Positions 1-15,003 of a stretch of DNA of 64,000 nucleotides are shown here, one piece after another. This DNA comes from Megachile rotundata (taxonomy: Eukaryota > Arthropoda > Insecta > Hymenoptera > Megachilidae). The notes beneath the pieces are model-generated. The model did no database searches. It was not told where the DNA came from and saw nothing but the letters and a program-made list of their open reading frames with translations. Numbering within the stretch: the first letter of the stretch is position 1; each line of letters opens with the position of its first letter. The DNA is taken from assembly GCF_050947335.1 (NCBI RefSeq), contig NW_027473328.1:1798001-1862000 (forward strand), written 5' to 3'. The position numbers and the translations under genes were made by a program.

Positions 1-261
1 CACAATCATACGATGACAATCATACAATTACTACTATACAATCACAATCATACAAAAACAATCATACAATCACAATCATACAATCACAATCATACATTCA
101 CAATCATACAATCACAATCATACAATCACAATCATATGATCACAATCAAACAATCACAATGATACAATCACAATCATACAATCACAATCATACAATCACA
201 ATCATACAATCACAATCATACAATCACAATCATACAATCACAATCATACAATCACAATCAT

Positions 262-401
262 ACGATCACAATCATACGAAGACAATCATACAATTACTAC
301 TATACAATCACAATCATACAAAAGCAATCATACAATCACAATCATACGATGACAATCATACAATTACTACTATACAATCACAATCATACAAAAACAATCA
401 T
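262..401 (+). repeat. Ten-unit variant cassette with two TACTACTAT units (reference copy)
   Basis: Ten successive 14-mers in fixed order: ACGATCACAATCAT, ACGAAGACAATCAT, ACAATTACTACTAT, consensus, ACAAAAGCAATCAT, consensus, ACGATGACAATCAT, ACAATTACTACTAT, consensus, ACAAAAACAATCAT. The TACTACTAT unit differs from consensus at four of 14 positions (6, 9, 11, 12). In the copies I checked it follows an ACGAAG-, ACGATG- or, more rarely, ACTATCG-type unit, and is usually followed by one consensus-like unit and an ACAAAA-type unit. Full or half versions of this cassette recur throughout the window, making it the most widespread higher-order element here. Confidence 0.9.
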
Positions 402-1717
402 ACAATCACAATCATACAATCACAATCATACAATCACAATCATACATTCACAATCATACAATCACAATCATACAATCACAATCATACAATCACAATAATA
501 CAATCACAATCATACAATCTCAATCATACAATCGCAATCATACAATCACAATCATACAATCACAATCATACAATCACAATCATACAAACACAATCATACA
601 ATCACAATCATACTATCGCAATCATACAACCACAATCGTACAATCACAATCATACAAAAACAATGATACAATCACAATCACACAATCACAATCATACAAT
701 CACAATCATACAATCACAATCATACGATCACAATCATACGAAGACAATCATACAATTACTACTATACAATCACAATCATACAAAAACAATCATACAATCA
801 CAGTCATACAATCACAATCATACAATCACAATCATACATTCACAATCATACAATCACAATCATACAATCACAATCATACAATCACAATAATACAATCACA
901 ATCATACAATCTCAATCATACAATCACAATCATACAATCACAATCACACAATCGCAATCATACAATCACAATCATACAAAAACAATGATACAATCACAAT
1001 CATACAATCACAATCATACAATCACAATCATATGATCACAATCAAACAATCACAATGATACAATCACAATCATACAATCACAATCATACAATCACAATCA
1101 TACAATCACAATCATACGATCACAATCATACGAAGACAATCATACAATTACTACTATACAATCACAATCATACAAAAGCAATCATACAATCACAATCATA
1201 CGATGCCAGTCATACAATTACTACTATACAATCACAATCATACAAAAACAATCATACAATCACAATCATACAATCACAATTATACATTCACAATCATACA
1301 ATCACAATCATACAATCACAATCATACAATCACAATCATACAATCACAATCATATAATCACAATCATACAAACACAATCATACAATCACAATCATACTAT
1401 CGCAATCATACAATCACAATCGTACAATCACAATCATACAATCAAAATCATTCAATCACAATCATACCATCCCAATCGTACAATCACAATCACACAATCG
1501 CAATCATACCATCACAATCATACAATCACAATCTTACAATCACAATAATACAATCACAATCATACAATCTCAATCATACAATCACAATCATACAATCACA
1601 ATCATACAATCACAATCATACAATCACAGTCATACAATCACAATCTTACAATCACAATCATACTATCACAATCATACAATCACAATCATACAATCACAAT
1701 CATACAATCGCAATCAT

Positions 1718-1773
1718 ACAATTACAATCTCCCAAATACAATCTCCCAAATACAGTCTCCCAAATACAATCAT
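1718..1773 (+). repeat. Four-unit CTCCCA variant mini-array
   Basis: Four consecutive units read ACAATTACAATCTC, CCAAATACAATCTC, CCAAATACAGTCTC, CCAAATACAATCAT. The junction CTC/CCAAAT occurs three times here and I found it nowhere else in the window. The 14-bp spacing is kept, so this is a local amplification of a mutated monomer rather than an insertion. Confidence 0.9.
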
Positions 1774-1997
1774 ACAATCACAATCATACAATCAAAATCA
1801 TACATTCACAATCATACAATCACAATCATACAATCACAATCATACAATCACAATCATACAATCACAATCATACATTCACAATCATACAATCACAATCATA
1901 CAATCACAATAATACAATCACAATCATACAATCTCAATCATACAATCACAATCATACAATCACAATCATACAATCACAATCATACAATCACAATCAT

Positions 1998-2067
1998 ACA
2001 ATCACAATCGTACAATCACAATCGTACAATCACAATCGTACAATCACAATCGTACAATCACAATCGT
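1998..2067 (+). repeat. Five identical ACAATCACAATCGT units in tandem
   Basis: Units at 1998, 2012, 2026, 2040 and 2054 all carry A to G at position 13. Elsewhere this variant normally occurs singly, after the ACTATCGCAATCAT unit. Five in a row is the signature of monomer-scale expansion by slippage or unequal exchange. Confidence 0.92.
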
Positions 2068-2683
2068 ACAATCACAATCATACAATCGCAATCATACTAT
2101 CGCAATCATACAATCACAATCGTACAATCACAATCATACAATCACAATCATTCAATCACAATCATGCAATCACAATCATACAATCACAATCATACTATCA
2201 CAATCATACAAAAACAATCATAAAATCACAATCATAGAATCACAATCATACGATCACAATCATACGAAGACAATCATACAATTACTACTATACAATCACA
2301 ATCATACAAAAACAATCATACAATCACAGTCATACAATCACAATCATACAATCACAATCATACATTCACAATCATACAATCACAATCATACAATCACAAT
2401 CATACAATCACAATAATACAATCACAATTATACAATCTCAATCATACAGTCGCAATCATACAATCACAATCATACAATCACAATAATACATTCACAATCA
2501 TACAAACACAATCATACAATGACAATCATACTATCGCAATCATACAATCACAATCGTACAATCACAATCATACAATCACAATCATTCAATCACAATCATG
2601 CAATCACAATCATACAATCACAATCATACAATCACAATCATACAATCACAAACATGCAATCACAATCATACAATCACAATCAT

Positions 2684-3901
2684 ACAATCACAATCATACC
2701 ATCCCAATCATACAATCACAATCATACAATCACAATCATACAATCACAATCACACAATCGCAATCATACAATCACAATCATACAAAAACAATGATACAAT
2801 CACAATCATACAATCACAATCATACGATCACAATCATACAATCAAAATCATACAATCACAATCATACCATCCCAATCATACAATCACAATCATACAATCA
2901 CAATCATACAATCACAATCACACAATCGCAATCATACAATCACAATCATACAAAAACAATGATACAATCACAATCATGCAATCACAATCATACAATCACA
3001 ATCATACGATCACAATCATACGAAGACAATCATACAATTACTACTATACAATCACAATCATACAAAAACAATCATACAAACACAATCATACGATGACAAT
3101 CATACAATTACTACTATGCAATCACAATCATACAAAAACAATCATACAATCACAATCACACATTCACAATCATACAATCACAGTCATACATTCACAATCA
3201 TACAATCACAATCATACAATCACAATCATACAATCACAATAATACAATCACAATCATGCAATCTCAATCATACAATCAGAATCATACAATCACAATCACA
3301 CAATCCCAATCACACTATCGCAATCATACAATCACAATCATACAATCACAATCATACAATCACAATCATACTATCGCAATGATACAATCACAATCATACA
3401 ACCACAGTCATACGAAGACAATCATACAATTACTACTATACAGTCACAATCATACAAAAACAATCATACAATCACAATCATACGATGACAATCCTACAAC
3501 TACTACTATACAATCACAATCACACAAAAACAATCATACAATCACAATCATACAATCACAATCATACAATCACAATCATACATTCACAATCATACAATCA
3601 CAATCATACAATCACAATCATATGATCACAATCAAACAATCACAATGATACAATCACAATCATACAATCACAATCATACAATCACAATCATACAATCACA
3701 ATCATACGATCACAATCATACGAAGACAATCATACAATTACTACTATACAATCACAATCATACAAAAGCAATCTTACAATCACAATCATACGATGACAAT
3801 CATACAATTACTACTATACAATCACAATCATACAAAAGCAATCATACAATCACAATCATACAATCACAATCATACAATCACAATCATACATTCACAATCA
3901 T
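2684..3901 (+). repeat. Inner sub-block of A1, first copy (~1.2 kb)
   Basis: Pairs with 4770-6001 at an offset of 2,086 bp on the left and 2,100 bp (150 units) on the right; the one-unit change lies between about 2822 and 2880. It includes ACCATCCCAATCAT, ACAAAAACAATGAT, two TACTACTAT units and an ACTATCGCAATGAT unit. The same sub-block occurs again in block A copy 2, so the inner duplication predates the outer one. Confidence 0.75.
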
Positions 3902-4769
3902 ACAATCACAATCATACAATCACAATCATACAATCACAATAATACAATCATAATCGTACAATCTCAATCATACAATCGCAATCATACAATCACAATCATA
4001 CAATCACGATCATACAATCACAATCATACAAACACAATCATACAATCACAATCATACTATCGCAATCATACAATCACAATCGTACAATCACAATCATACA
4101 ATCACAATCATACAAAAACAATCATGCAATCACAATCATACAATGACAATCATACAATCACAATCATACCATCCCAATCATACAATCACAATCACACAAT
4201 CGCAATCATACAATCACAATCATACAAAAACAATGATACAAGCACAATCATACAATCACAATCATACAATCACAATCATACAATCACAATAATACAATCA
4301 CAATCATACAATCACAATCATACAATCACAACCATACATTCACAATCATACAATCACAATCATACAATCACAATCATACAATCACAATAATACAATCACA
4401 ATCATACAATCTCAATCATACAATCACAATCATACAATCACAATCATACAATCACAATCATACAATCACAATCATACAATCACAATCATACAATCACAAT
4501 CATACTATCGCAATCATACAATCACAATCGTACAATCACAATCATACAATTACAATCATTCAATCACAATCATGCAATCACAATCATACAATCACAATCA
4601 TACAATCACAATAATACAATCACAATCATACAATCTCAATCATACAATCGCAATCATACAATCACAATCATACAATCACAATAATACATTCACAATCATA
4701 CAAACACAATCATACAATCACAATCATACTATCGCAATCATACAATCACAATCGTACAATCACAATCAT

Positions 4770-6001
4770 ACAATCACAATCATACCATCCCAATCATACA
4801 ATCACAATCATACAATCACAATCATACAATCACAATCACACAATCGCAATCATACAATCACAATCATACAAAAACAATGATACAATCACAATCATACAAT
4901 CACAATCATACGATCACAATCATACAATCAGAATCATACAATCACAATCATACCATCCCAATCATACAATCACAATCATACAATCACAATCATACAATCA
5001 CAATCATACAATCACAATCACACAATCGCAATCATACAATCACAATCATACAAAAACAATGATACAATCACAATCATGCAATCACAATCATACAATCACA
5101 ATCATACGATCACAATCATACGAAGACAATCATACAATTACTACTATACAATCACAATCATACAAAAACAATCATACAAACACAATCATACGATGACAAT
5201 CATACAATTACTACTATGCAATCACAATCATACAAAAACAATCATACAATCACAATCACACATTCACAATCATACAATCACAGTCATACATTCACAATCA
5301 TACAATCACAATCATACAATCACAATCATACAATCACAATAATACAATCACAATCATGCACTCTCAATCATACAATCAGAATCATACAATCACAATCACA
5401 CAATCCCAATCACACTATCGCAATCATACAATCACAATCATACAATCACAATCATACAATCACAATCATACTATCGCAATGATACAATCACAATCATACA
5501 ACCACAGTCATACGAAGACAATCATACAATTACTACTATACAGTCACAATCATACAAAAACAATCATACAATCACAATCATACGATGACAATCCTACAAC
5601 TACTACTATACAATCACAATCACACAAAAACAATCATACAATCACAATCATACAATCACAATCATACAATCACAATCATACATTCACAATCATACAATCA
5701 CAATCATACAATCACAATCATATGATCACAATCAAACAATCACAATGATACAATCACAATCATACAATCACAATCATACAATCACAATCATACAATCACA
5801 ATCATACGATCACAATCATACGAAGACAATCATACAATTACTACTATACAATCACAATCATACAAAAGCAATCTTACAATCACAATCATACGATGACAGT
5901 CATACAATTACTACTATACAATCACAATCATACAAAAGCAATCATACAATCACAATCATACAATCACAATCATACAATCACAATCATACATTCACAATCA
6001 T
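4770..6001 (+). repeat. Inner sub-block of A1, second copy (~1.2 kb)
   Basis: Second copy of the inner sub-block. Its right limit coincides with the A1/A2 junction at 6001/6002. Small differences from the first copy include ACAATCAGAATCAT in place of ACAATCAAAATCAT, and GCACTCTCAATCAT near 5358 in place of GCAATCTCAATCAT. Confidence 0.75.
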
Positions 6002-9000
6002 ACAATCACAGTCATACAATCACAATCATACAATCACAATCATACATTCACAATCATACAATCACAATCATACAATCACAATCATACAATCACAATAATA
6101 CAATCACAATTATACAATCTCAATCATACAGTCGCAATCATACAATCACAATCATACAATCACAATAATACATTCACAATCATACAAACACAATCATACA
6201 ATGACAATCATACTATCGCAATCATACAATCACAATCGTACAATCACAATCATACAATCACAATCATTCAATCACAATCATGCAATCACAATCATACAAT
6301 CACAATCATACAATCACAATCATACAATCACAAACATGCAATCACAATCATACAATCACAATCATACAATCACAATCATACCATCCCAATCATACAATCA
6401 CAATCATACAATCACAATCATACAATCACAATCACACAATCGCAATCATACAATCACAATCATACAAAAACAATGATACAATCACAATCATACAATCACA
6501 ATCATACGATCACAATCATACAATCAGAATCATACAATCACAATCATACCATCCCAATCATACAATCACAATCATACAATCACAATCATACAATCACAAT
6601 CACACAATCGCAATCATACAATCACAATCATACAAAAACAATGATACAATCACAATCATGCAATCACAATCATACAATCACAATCATACGATCACAATCA
6701 TACGAAGACAATCATACAATTACTACTATACAATCACAATCATACAAAAACAATCATACAAACACAATCATACGATGACAATCATACAATTACTACTATG
6801 CAATCACAATCATACAAAAACAATCATACAATCACAATCACACATTCACAATCATACAATCACAGTCATACATTCACAATCATACAATCACAATCATACA
6901 ATCACAATCATACAATCACAATAATACAATCACAATCATGCAATCTCAATCATACAATCAGAATCATACAATCACAATCACACAATCCCAATCACACTAT
7001 CGCAATCATACAATCACAATCATACAATCACAATCATACAATCACAATCATACTATCGCAATGATACAATCACAATCATACAACCACAGTCATACGAAGA
7101 CAATCATACAATTACTACTATACAGTCACAATCATACAAAAACAATCATACAATCACAATCATACGATGACAATCCTACAACTACTACTATACAATCACA
7201 ATCACACAAAAACAATCATACAATCACAATCATACAATCACAATCATACAATCACAATCATACAATCACAATCATACATTCACAATCATACAATCACAAT
7301 CATACAATCACAATCATATGATCACAATCAAACAATCACAATGATACAATCACAATCATACAATCACAATCATACAATCACAATCATACAATCACAATCA
7401 TACGATCACAATCATACGAAGACAATCATACAATTACTACTATACAATCACAATCATACAAAAGCAATCTTACAATCACAATCATACGATGACAATCATA
7501 CAATTACTACTATACAATCACAATCATACAAAAGCAATCATACAATCACAATCATACAATCACAATCATACAATCACAATCATACATTCACAATCATACA
7601 ATCACAATCATACAATCACAATCATACAATCACAATAATACAATCATAATCGTACAATCTCAATCATACAATCGCAATCATACAATCACAATCATACAAT
7701 CACGATCATACAATCACAATCATACAAACACAATCATACAATCACAATCATACTATCGCAATCATACAATCACAATCGTACAATCACAATCATACAATCA
7801 CAATCATACAAAAACAATCATGCAATCACAATCATACAATGACAATCATACAATCACAATCATACCATCCCAATCATACAATCACAATCACACAATCGCA
7901 ATCATACAATCACAATCATACAAAAACAATGATACAAGCACAATCATACAATCACAATCATACAATCACAATCATACAATCACAATAATACAATCACAAT
8001 CATACAATCACAATCATACAATCACAACCATACATTCACAATCATACAATCACAATCATACAATCACAATCATACGATCACAATAATACAATCACAATCA
8101 TACAATCTCAATCATACAATCACAATCATACAATCACAATCATACAATCACAATCATACAATCACAATCATACAATCACAATCATACAATCACAATCATA
8201 CTATCGCAATCATACAATCACAATCGTACAATCACAATCATACAATTACAATCATTCAATCACAATCATGCAATCACAATCATACAATCACAATCATACA
8301 ATCACAATAATACAATCACAATCATACAATCTCAATCATACAATCGCAATCATACAATCACAATCATACAATCACAATAATACATTCACAATCATACAAA
8401 CACAATCATACAATCACAATCATACTATCGCAATCATACAATCACAATCGTACAATCACAATCATACAATCACAATCATACCATCCCAATCATACAATCA
8501 CAATCATACAATCACAATCATACAATCACAATCACACAATCGCAATCATACAATCACAATCATACAAAAACAATGATACAATCACAATCATACAATCACA
8601 ATCATACGATCACAATCATACAATCAGAATCATACAATCACAATCATACCATCCCAATCATACAATCACAATCATACAATCACAATCATACAATCACAAT
8701 CATACAATCACAATCACACAATCGCAATCATACAATCACAATCATACAAAAACAATGATACAATCACAATCATGCAATCACAATCATACAATCACAATCA
8801 TACGATCACAATCATACGAAGACAATCATACAATTACTACTATACAATCACAATCATACAAAAACAATCATACAAACACAATCATACGATGACAATCATA
8901 CAATTACTACTATGCAATCACAATCATACAAAAACAATCATACAATCACAATCACACATTCACAATCATACAATCACAGTCATACATTCACAATCATACA

Positions 9001-9697
9001 ATCACAATCATACAATCACAATCATACAATCACAATAATACAATCACAATCATGCAATCTCAATCATACAATCAGAATCATACAATCACAATCACACAAT
9101 CCCAATCACACTATCGCAATCATACAATCACAATCATACAATCACAATCATACAATCACAATCATACTATCGCAATGATACAATCACAATCATACAACCA
9201 CAGTCATACGAAGACAATCATACAATTACTACTATACAATCACAATCATACAAAAACAATCATACAATCAAAATCATACGATGACAATCCTACAATTACT
9301 ACTATACAATCACAATCACACAAAAACAATCATACAATCACAATCATACAATCACAATCATACAATCACAAACATACATTCACAATCATACAATCACAAT
9401 CATATGATCACAATCAAACAATCACAATGATACAATCACAATCACACAATCACAATCATACAATCACAATCATACAATCACAATCATACGATCACAATCA
9501 TACGAAGACAATCATACAATTACTACTATACAATCACAATCATACAAAAGCAATCATACAATCACAATCATACGATGACAATCATACAATTACTACTATA
9601 CAATCACAATCATACAAAAACAATCATACAATCACAATCATACAATCACAATCATACAATCACAATCATACATTCACAATCATACAATCACAATCAT
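6002..9697 (+). repeat. Higher-order block A, copy 2 (~3,696 bp)
   Basis: Tandem copy of 2320-6001. It has one extra consensus unit near 7214-7270 (four consensus units before ACATTCACAATCAT, where copy 1 has three near 3541-3580) and scattered substitutions. Homology is clear to about 9350; beyond that copy 2 has one consensus unit fewer before ATGATCACAATCAA and the match becomes looser, so the right limit is approximate. Confidence 0.75.
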
Positions 9698-10229
9698 ACA
9701 ATCACAATCATACAATCACAATAATACAATCACAATCATACAATCTCAATCATACAATCGCAATCATACAATCACAATCATACAATCACGATCATACAAT
9801 CACAATCATACAAACACAATCATACAATCACAATCGTACTATCGCAATCATACAATCACAATCATTCAATCACAATCATGCAATCACAATCATACAATCA
9901 CAATCATACGATCACAATCATACAATCACAATCATGCAATCACAATCATACAATCACAATCATACAATCACAATCATACCATCCCAATCATACAATCACA
10001 ATCACACAATCGCAATCATACAATCACAATCATACAAAAACAATGATACAATCACAATCATACAATCACAATCATACAATCGCAATCATACAATCACAAT
10101 CATACGATCACAATCATACGAAGACAATCATACAATTACTACTATACAGTCACAATCATACAAAAACAATCATACAATCACAGTCATACAATCACAATCA
10201 TACAATCACAATCATACATTCACAATCAT

Positions 10230-11069
10230 ACAATCACAATCATACAATCACAATCATACAATCACAATCATACGATCACAATCATACGAAGACAATCATA
10301 CAATTACTACTATACAATCACAATCATACAAAAGCAATCATACAATCACAATCATACGATGACAATCATACAATTACTACTATACAATCACAATCATACA
10401 AAAACAATCATACAATAACAATCATACAATCACAATCATACAATCACAATCATACATTCACAATCATACAATCACAATCATACAATCACAATCATACAAT
10501 CACAATAATACAATCACAATCATACAATCTCAATCATACAATCGCAATCATACAATCACAATCATACAATCACAATCATACAATCACAATCATACAAACA
10601 CAATCATACAATCACAATCATACTATCGCAATCATACAATCACAATCGTACAATCACAATCATACAATCACAATCATGCAATCACAATCATACAATCACA
10701 ATCATACAATCACAATCATACCATCCCAATCGTACAATCACCATCACACAATCGCAATCATACAAGAACAATGATACAATCACAATCATACAATCACAAT
10801 CATACAATCACAATCATACAATCACAATCATACAATCACAATCATACGATCACAATCATACGAAGACAATCATACAATTACTACTATACAATCACAATCA
10901 TACAAAAACAATCATACAATCACAGTCATACAATCACAATCATACAATCACAATCATACATTCACAATCATACAATCACAATCATACAATCACAATCATA
11001 CAATCACAATCATACAATCACAGTCATACAATCACAATCACACAATCTCAATCATACACACGCCACCTT
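10230..11069 (+). repeat. ~0.85 kb tandem repeat, copy 1, ending in ACACACGCCACCTT
   Basis: The ACGATCACAATCAT unit at 10272 pairs with 11126, and the terminal unit at 11056 pairs with 11910; both offsets are 854 bp (61 units). Inside the repeat a one-unit gain is offset by a one-unit loss: copy 1 has ACAAGAACAATGAT where copy 2 has a consensus unit plus ACAAAAACAATGAT. Confidence 0.8.
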
Positions 11070-11083
11070 ACAATCACAATCAT

Positions 11084-11923
11084 ACAATCACAATCATACA
11101 ATCACAATCATACAATCACAATCATACGATCACAATCATACGAAGACAATCATACAATTACTACTATATAATCACAATCATACAAAAGCAATCATACAAT
11201 CACAACCATACGATGACAATCATACAATTACTACTATACAATCACAATCATACAAAAACAATCATACAATCACAATCATACAATCACAATCATACAATCA
11301 CAATCATACATTCACAATCATACAATCACAATCATACAATCACAATCATACAATCACAATAATACAATCACAATCATACAATCTCAATCATACAATCGCA
11401 ATCATACAATCACAATCATACAATCACAATCATACAATCACAATCATACAAACACAATCATACAATCACAATCATACTATCGCAATCATACAATCACAAT
11501 CGTACAATCACAATCATACAATCACAATCATGCAATCACAATCATACAATCACAATCATACAATCACAATCATACCATCCCAATCGTACAATCACCATCA
11601 CACAATCGCAATCATACAATCACAATCATACAAAAACAATGATACAATCACAAACATACAATCACAATCATACAATCACAATCATACAATCACAATCATA
11701 CGATCACAATCATACGAAGACAATCATACAATTACTACTATACAATCACAATCATACAAAAACAATCATACAATCACAGTCATACAATCACAATCATACA
11801 ATCACAATCATACATTCACAATCATACAATCACAATCATACAATCACAATCATACAATCACAATCATACAATCACAGTCATACAATCACAATCACACAAT
11901 CTCAATCATACACACGCCATCTT
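11084..11923 (+). repeat. ~0.85 kb tandem repeat, copy 2, ending in ACACACGCCATCTT
   Basis: Second copy of the 61-unit repeat. The later relatives at 36-60 kb keep both copies, but the second is 168 bp (12 units) shorter: the two terminal units are 854 bp apart here and 686 bp apart at 36423/37109, 44010/44696, 49414/50100 and 56652/57338. Confidence 0.8.
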
Positions 11924-14900
11924 ACAACCACAATCATACAATCACAATCATACAATCACAATCATACAATCACAATCATACGATCACAATCATACGAAGA
12001 CAATCATACAATTACTACTATACAATCACAATCATACAATCACAATCATACAAACACAATCATACAATCACAATCATACTATCGCAATCATACAATCACA
12101 ATCGTACAATCACAATCATACAATCACAATCATTCAATCACAATCATGCAATCACAATCATACAATCACAATCATACAATCACAATCATACAATCACAAT
12201 CATGCAATCACAATCATACAATCACAATCATACAATCACAATCATACCATCCCAATCATACAATCACAATCACACAATCGCAATCATACAATCACAATCA
12301 TACAAAAACAATGATACAATCACAATCATACAATCACAATCATACAATCACAATCATACAAAAACAATCATACAATCACAATCATACGATGACAATCCTA
12401 CAATTACTACTATACAATCACAATCACACAAAAACAATCATACAATCACAATCATACAATCACAATCATACATTCACAATCATACAATCACAATCATACA
12501 ATCACAATCATGTGATCACAATCAAACAATCAGAATCATACAATCACAATCATACGATCACAATCATACGAAGACAATCATACAATTACTACTATACAAT
12601 CACAATCATACAAAAGCAATCATACAATCACAATCATACGATGACAATCATACAATAACTACTATACAATCACAATCATACAAAAACAATCATACAATCA
12701 CAATCATACAATCACAATCATACAATCACAATCATACATTCACAATCATACAATCACAATCATACAATCACAATCATACAATCACAATAATACAATCACA
12801 ATCATACAATCGCAATCATACAATCACAATCATACAATCACAATCATACAATCACAATTATACAAACATAATCATACAATCACAATCATACTATCGCAAT
12901 CATACAATCACAATCGTACAATCACAATCATACAATCACAATCATTCAATCACAATCATGCAATCACAATCATACAATCACAATCATACAATCACAATCA
13001 TACAATCACAATCATGCAATCACAATCATACAATCACAATCATACAATCACAGTCATACCATCCCAATCATACAATCACAATCACACAATCGCAATCATA
13101 CAATCACAATCATACAAAAACAATGATACAATCACAATCATACAATCACAGTCATACAATCACAATCATACAATCACAATCATACGATCACAAACATACG
13201 AAGACAATCATACAATTACTACTATACAATCACAATCATACAAAAACAATCATACGATGACAATCCTACAATTACTACTATACAATCACAATCACACAAA
13301 AACAATCATACAATCACAATCATACAATCACAATCATACAATCACAATCATGCAATCACAATCATACAATCACAATCATACAATCACCATAATACAATCA
13401 CAATAATACAATCACAATCATACGATCACAATCATACGAAGACAATCATACAATTACTACTATACAATCGCAATCACACAAAAACAATCATACAATCACA
13501 ATCATACAATCACAATCATACAATCACAATCATACAATCACAATCATACAATCACAATCATACAATCACAATCATACAATCACAATCATACAATCACAAT
13601 CATACAATCACAATCATACTATTGCAATCATACAATCACAATCATATAATCACAAGCATACGATCACAATCATACAATCACAATCATGCAATTTCGTTCA
13701 TACAATCACAATCATACCATCCCAATCATACAATCACAATCATACAATCACAATCATACAATCACAATCATACCATCCCAATCATACAATCACAATCATA
13801 CAATCACAATCATACAATCACAATCATACGATCACAATCATACGAAGACAATCATACAATTACTACTATACAATCACAATCATACGAAAACAATCATACA
13901 ATCACAATCATACGATGACAATCATACAATTACTACTATACAATCACAATCATACAAAAACAATCATACAATCACAATCATACAATCACAATCATACAAT
14001 CACAATCATACAAAAACAATCATACAATCACAATCATACAATCACAATCATACAATCACAATCATACATTCACAATCATACAATCACAATCATACAATCA
14101 CAATCATACAATCACAATAATACAATCACAATCATACGATGACAATCCTACAATTACTACTATACAATCACAATCACACAAAAACCATCATACAATCACA
14201 ATCATACAATCACAATCATACAAATACAATCATACATTCACAATCATACAATCACAATCATACAATCACAATCATATGATCACAATCAAACAATCACAAT
14301 GATACAATCACAATCATACAAACACAATCATACAATCACAATCATACAATCACAATCATACGACCACAATCATACGAAGACAATCATACAATTACTACTA
14401 TACAATCACAATCATACAGAAGCAATCATACAATCACAATCATACGATGACAATCATACAATTACTACTATATAATCACAATCATACAAAAACAATCATA
14501 CAATCACAATCATACAATCACAATCATACAATCACAATCATACAAACACAATCATACAATCACAATCATACTATCGCAATCATACAATCACAGTCATACA
14601 ATCACAATCATACAATCACAATCATACATTCACAATCATACAATCACAATAATACAATCACAATCATACAATCTCAATCATACAATCACAATCATACAAT
14701 CACAATCATACAATCACAATCATACAATCACAATCATACAATCACAATCATACAATCACAATCATACAATCACAATCATACAATCACAATCATACAATCA
14801 CAATCATACAATCACAATCATACTATCGCAATCATACAATCACAATCGTACAATCACAATCATACAATCACAATCATTCAATCACAATCATGCAATCACA

Positions 14901-15003
14901 ATCATACAATCACAATCATACAATCACAATCATACAATCACAATCATACAAAAACAATCATACAATCACAATCATACAATCACAATCATACAATCACAGT
15001 CAT

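Larger units (their letters stand above)
1..2319 (+). repeat. Left segment, heterogeneous satellite with ~0.9 kb internal repeat
   Basis: This segment precedes the first large tandem block. It carries an imperfect internal direct repeat: the group ATGATCACAATCAA, ACAATCACAATGAT, then ACGATC-, ACGAAG- and TTACTACTAT-type units near 136-401 recurs near 1032-1255. The offset is 896 bp (64 units) at its left and 854 bp (61 units) further right, because the second copy has three fewer consensus units. Local oddities not seen elsewhere are the CTCCCA units (1718-1773) and a run of five identical CGT-ending units (1998-2067). No gene is present. Confidence 0.85.
2320..6001 (+). repeat. Higher-order block A, copy 1 (3,682 bp, 263 units)
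   Basis: The block starts with ACAATCACAGTCAT at 2320, and the same unit at 6002 opens copy 2. Landmarks at 2519, 2598, 2791 and 3116 recur exactly 3,682 bp downstream; later ones (4124, 4572, 5076, 5356) recur at 3,696 bp because copy 2 gained one unit. Units left of 2320 and of 6002 differ (an ACAAAAAC-type unit versus an ACATTCAC unit), which fixes the left boundary. The block ends where an inner ~1.2 kb duplication ends, suggesting the same exchange point was used. Confidence 0.85.
9698..14121 (+). repeat. Mixed satellite segment carrying a ~0.85 kb tandem repeat and block G0
   Basis: This segment links blocks A and B. It holds a direct repeat (10230-11069 and 11084-11923, offset 854 bp) and, from about 10771, a unit order later found again near 36138, 43725, 49129, 56367 and 59685. 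The longest forward open frame in the window (829 codons, 10771-13260) lies here, because few of the local variant units create a stop in that frame. I regard it as non-coding. Confidence 0.8.

Noticed and set aside
10771..13260. 829-codon forward open reading frame, and more than a hundred similar frames elsewhere
   Set aside because: The frame is open only because the 14-mer lacks stops on the + strand. Overlapping frames give the same 14-residue cycle, starts fall at variant units that happen to give ATG or TTG, and ends fall where variants such as AATAAT or AATGAT give stops. There is no codon bias, domain, splice signal or promoter.
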